DNA of 25,722 nt from Burkholderiales bacterium (lineage in GTDB: Bacteria; Pseudomonadota; Gammaproteobacteria; Burkholderiales; Usitatibacteraceae), in assembly GCA_014378085.1 (NCBI GenBank), contig JACMOJ010000047.1:1-25722 (forward strand), in the 5' to 3' direction. The notes below the pieces were generated by a model that had not been told where the DNA came from, made no database searches, and saw only the letters and a list, made by a program, of their open reading frames with translations. Positions 24,846 to 25,722 of this stretch are shown here, in pieces. A program made the translations under genes and the position numbers. Every line of letters starts with the position of its first letter. Positions within the stretch are counted from its first letter, which is position 1.

Positions 24846-25349
24846 CTAGAGTTTCTTGGTATACAACACACGCAACAGTTGGGTATCGGGGCGGCTCACA
24901 AAATCGCCAGGACGATTTGCACCAGAGAGATCGTAAATGATTTCCAGATCACGGCCGACCATACGATAAAGGGCAGAGATACGTTTTGCCTTGTTTGGAC
25001 CAACTTCACCGACGGTATCGAGCCGCCGTGGCTGGCCTGCTAACTCGTCACCAAACAACTCAATACGACCACGATCGTAATAATTGCCAGCCGGCCCAAC
25101 GCCGTAACGGTCACCGCCGATACGCATTTCAAAATCCGACGCGAAGGCAAACGGCTTGCCCGCCAGCTCGGCGGTTTTCATCATCCAGATGCCGTTCAAC
25201 ACCGGGTCAGTGATGGCCTCGCGCGGCCCCTGACGCACCGGCTCGCCCAACATCCGCACCGCTTCCGATCTTTTATCGCCGGCGCAGCCCGCGAGCAACA
25301 ACAACGTCACCCCAACAATTCCAAACACCTCGGCTCGAATCAGACGCAT
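24846..25349 (-). CDS. Small predicted lipoprotein of unknown function
   Basis: From ATG 25349 the protein has 167 residues. The N-terminus is a lipoprotein signal: a charged start, the hydrophobic VFGIVGVTLLLLAG, and the lipobox LAGC with Cys22 as lipidation site. The mature part starts GDKRSEA. Position +2 after Cys is Ala, which would allow sorting to the outer membrane. The mature domain contains LNGIWMMKTAELAGKPFAF, which loosely recalls small beta-rich domains with a W...ELAGKP pattern (weak resemblance). TGAGGT lies about 6 bases before ATG 25349; the frame continues to a TTG at 25376. It is followed by the hypothetical gene at 24743. The function is not known. Confidence 0.8.
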   Translation of the reverse strand: MRLIRAEVFGIVGVTLLLLAGCAGDKRSEAVRMLGEPVRQGPREAITDPVLNGIWMMKTAELAGKPFAFASDFEMRIGGDRYGVGPAGNYYDRGRIELFGDELAGQPRRLDTVGEVGPNKAKRISALYRMVGRDLEIIYDLSGANRPGDFVSRPDTQLLRVLYTKKL

Positions 25350-25398
25350 ATTGACCTCAGCAGAACCCAAAACCAAATGCTAACCGAGTTTGCATCCT

Positions 25399-25504
25399 GC
25401 ATTTGGCACCCCGCATTTGGCACCCCGCATTTGGCACCCCGCACTTCCCACCGCGCTTTCCACCGCGCTTTCCACCCCGCACTTGGCACCGCGCACTTTG
25501 CACC
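25399..25504. repeat. Tandem repeat, eight 12-14 bp units
   Basis: The units begin with three identical copies of GCATTTGGCACCCC (25399-25440). They continue as GCACTTCCCACCGC, GCTTTCCACCGC, GCTTTCCACCCC, GCACTTGGCACCGC and GCACTTTGCACC. The array lies in the gap between the lipoprotein gene and the last gene and has no coding features. The gradual change from CATTTGG to CTTTCCA units links it to the heptamer array that follows. Confidence 0.9.
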
Positions 25505-25533
25505 GACACATGGATGGCGTAGCATCCCTTCCT

Positions 25534-25603
25534 CATTTCACTTTCCACTTTCCACATTCCACTTTCCACTTTGTACTTTCCACCTTGCACTTTCCACTTT
25601 GCG
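25534..25603. repeat. Heptamer tandem repeat (ten copies, consensus CTTTCCA)
   Basis: Ten consecutive 7-base units run CATTTCA, CTTTCCA, CTTTCCA, CATTCCA, CTTTCCA, CTTTGTA, CTTTCCA, CCTTGCA, CTTTCCA, CTTTGCG with no interruptions. The last unit runs into the GGAG Shine-Dalgarno of the next gene, so most of the array is probably promoter or 5' leader of that gene. Heptamer repeats of this kind are known as STRR sequences in cyanobacteria; the similarity here is only in unit length. Confidence 0.92.
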
Positions 25604-25612
25604 GAGAACACC

Positions 25613-25722
25613 ATGACCACTCTGAGCGGCAACCCTGTGACTTTCAAGCGCCCCGACGGCGGAACCACCAACGGCTACTTGGCGATGGCGGGAGCAGGCA
25701 AACCCGGTGTGGTGGTGATTCA
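25613..25722 (+). CDS. Dienelactone hydrolase family protein, N-terminal fragment (cut by window edge)
   Basis: The gene begins at ATG 25613, preceded by GGAG at 6 bases, and runs off the right edge with 36 codons visible. It opens MTTLSGNPVTFKRPDGG and continues TTNGYLAMAGAGKPGVVVI. The pattern of an early strand, a GYLA turn and a hydrophobic VVVI strand is the usual start of dienelactone-hydrolase-like alpha/beta hydrolases, which cleave dienelactones or other small esters. The catalytic Cys/Ser, Asp and His lie outside the window, so this is a family-level call only. Its leader consists of the two tandem repeat arrays. Confidence 0.75.
   Translation, partial: MTTLSGNPVTFKRPDGGTTNGYLAMAGAGKPGVVVI

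Overview
The window looks like chromosome of a Gram-negative proteobacterium, most likely a betaproteobacterium (inference). The grounds are a full-length HrpA RNA helicase, a beta-class glutathione transferase with its cysteine, a Tat-exported TRAP solute-binding protein, a lipoprotein, a PBP7-type peptidase and moderately GC-rich coding. No rRNA, tRNA, CRISPR array, transposase or phage gene was recognised.

Layout. (1) 1-421 is the start of a class I/II aminotransferase leaving the left edge, followed upstream by hrpA (434-4585), both on the minus strand. (2) recQ (about 4933-6813, plus) runs divergently from hrpA. (3) A plus-strand pair holds a double-domain KaiC-like ATPase (7160-8674) and a stand-alone CheB-type methylesterase (8720-9301). 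It ends in an array of seven 28-29 bp hairpin units (9357-9557). (4) A beta-class GST lies at 9598-10230 (minus). (5) A long minus-strand block, read from 19837 down to 10364, holds lutA, lutB and lutC (lactate oxidation), dctP, dctQ and dctM (TRAP uptake system), a D-2-hydroxyacid dehydrogenase and a beta-hydroxyacid dehydrogenase. (6) 19933-20952 is a periplasmic D-Ala-D-Ala peptidase, with a divergent alpha/beta hydrolase at 21150-21995. (7) An Atm1-type ABC exporter, a hypothetical Ala/Pro-tailed protein and a small lipoprotein follow on the minus strand. (8) A two-part short tandem repeat precedes the beginning of a dienelactone-hydrolase-like gene that leaves the right edge.

How the genes may work together. 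The clearest functional unit is the lut-TRAP-dehydrogenase block. A TRAP transporter would import a small 2-hydroxy- or 2-oxo-acid (lactate is favoured because of lutABC), LutABC would oxidise it to pyruvate, and the two dehydrogenases would interconvert glyoxylate, hydroxypyruvate or tartronate semialdehyde with glycolate or glycerate. Two intrinsic terminators (15172-15207 and 12247-12272) lie inside this block, so it is probably several transcripts or one transcript with graded output.

The most unusual items are the KaiC/CheB pair without KaiA, KaiB, CheR or a kinase nearby; the serial hairpin array behind it; a 163-bp inverted-repeat element between lutA and lutB whose right arm encodes the last residues and stop codon of LutA; and the heptamer repeats directly upstream of the last gene. 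These are pattern-based readings; no database search was run.
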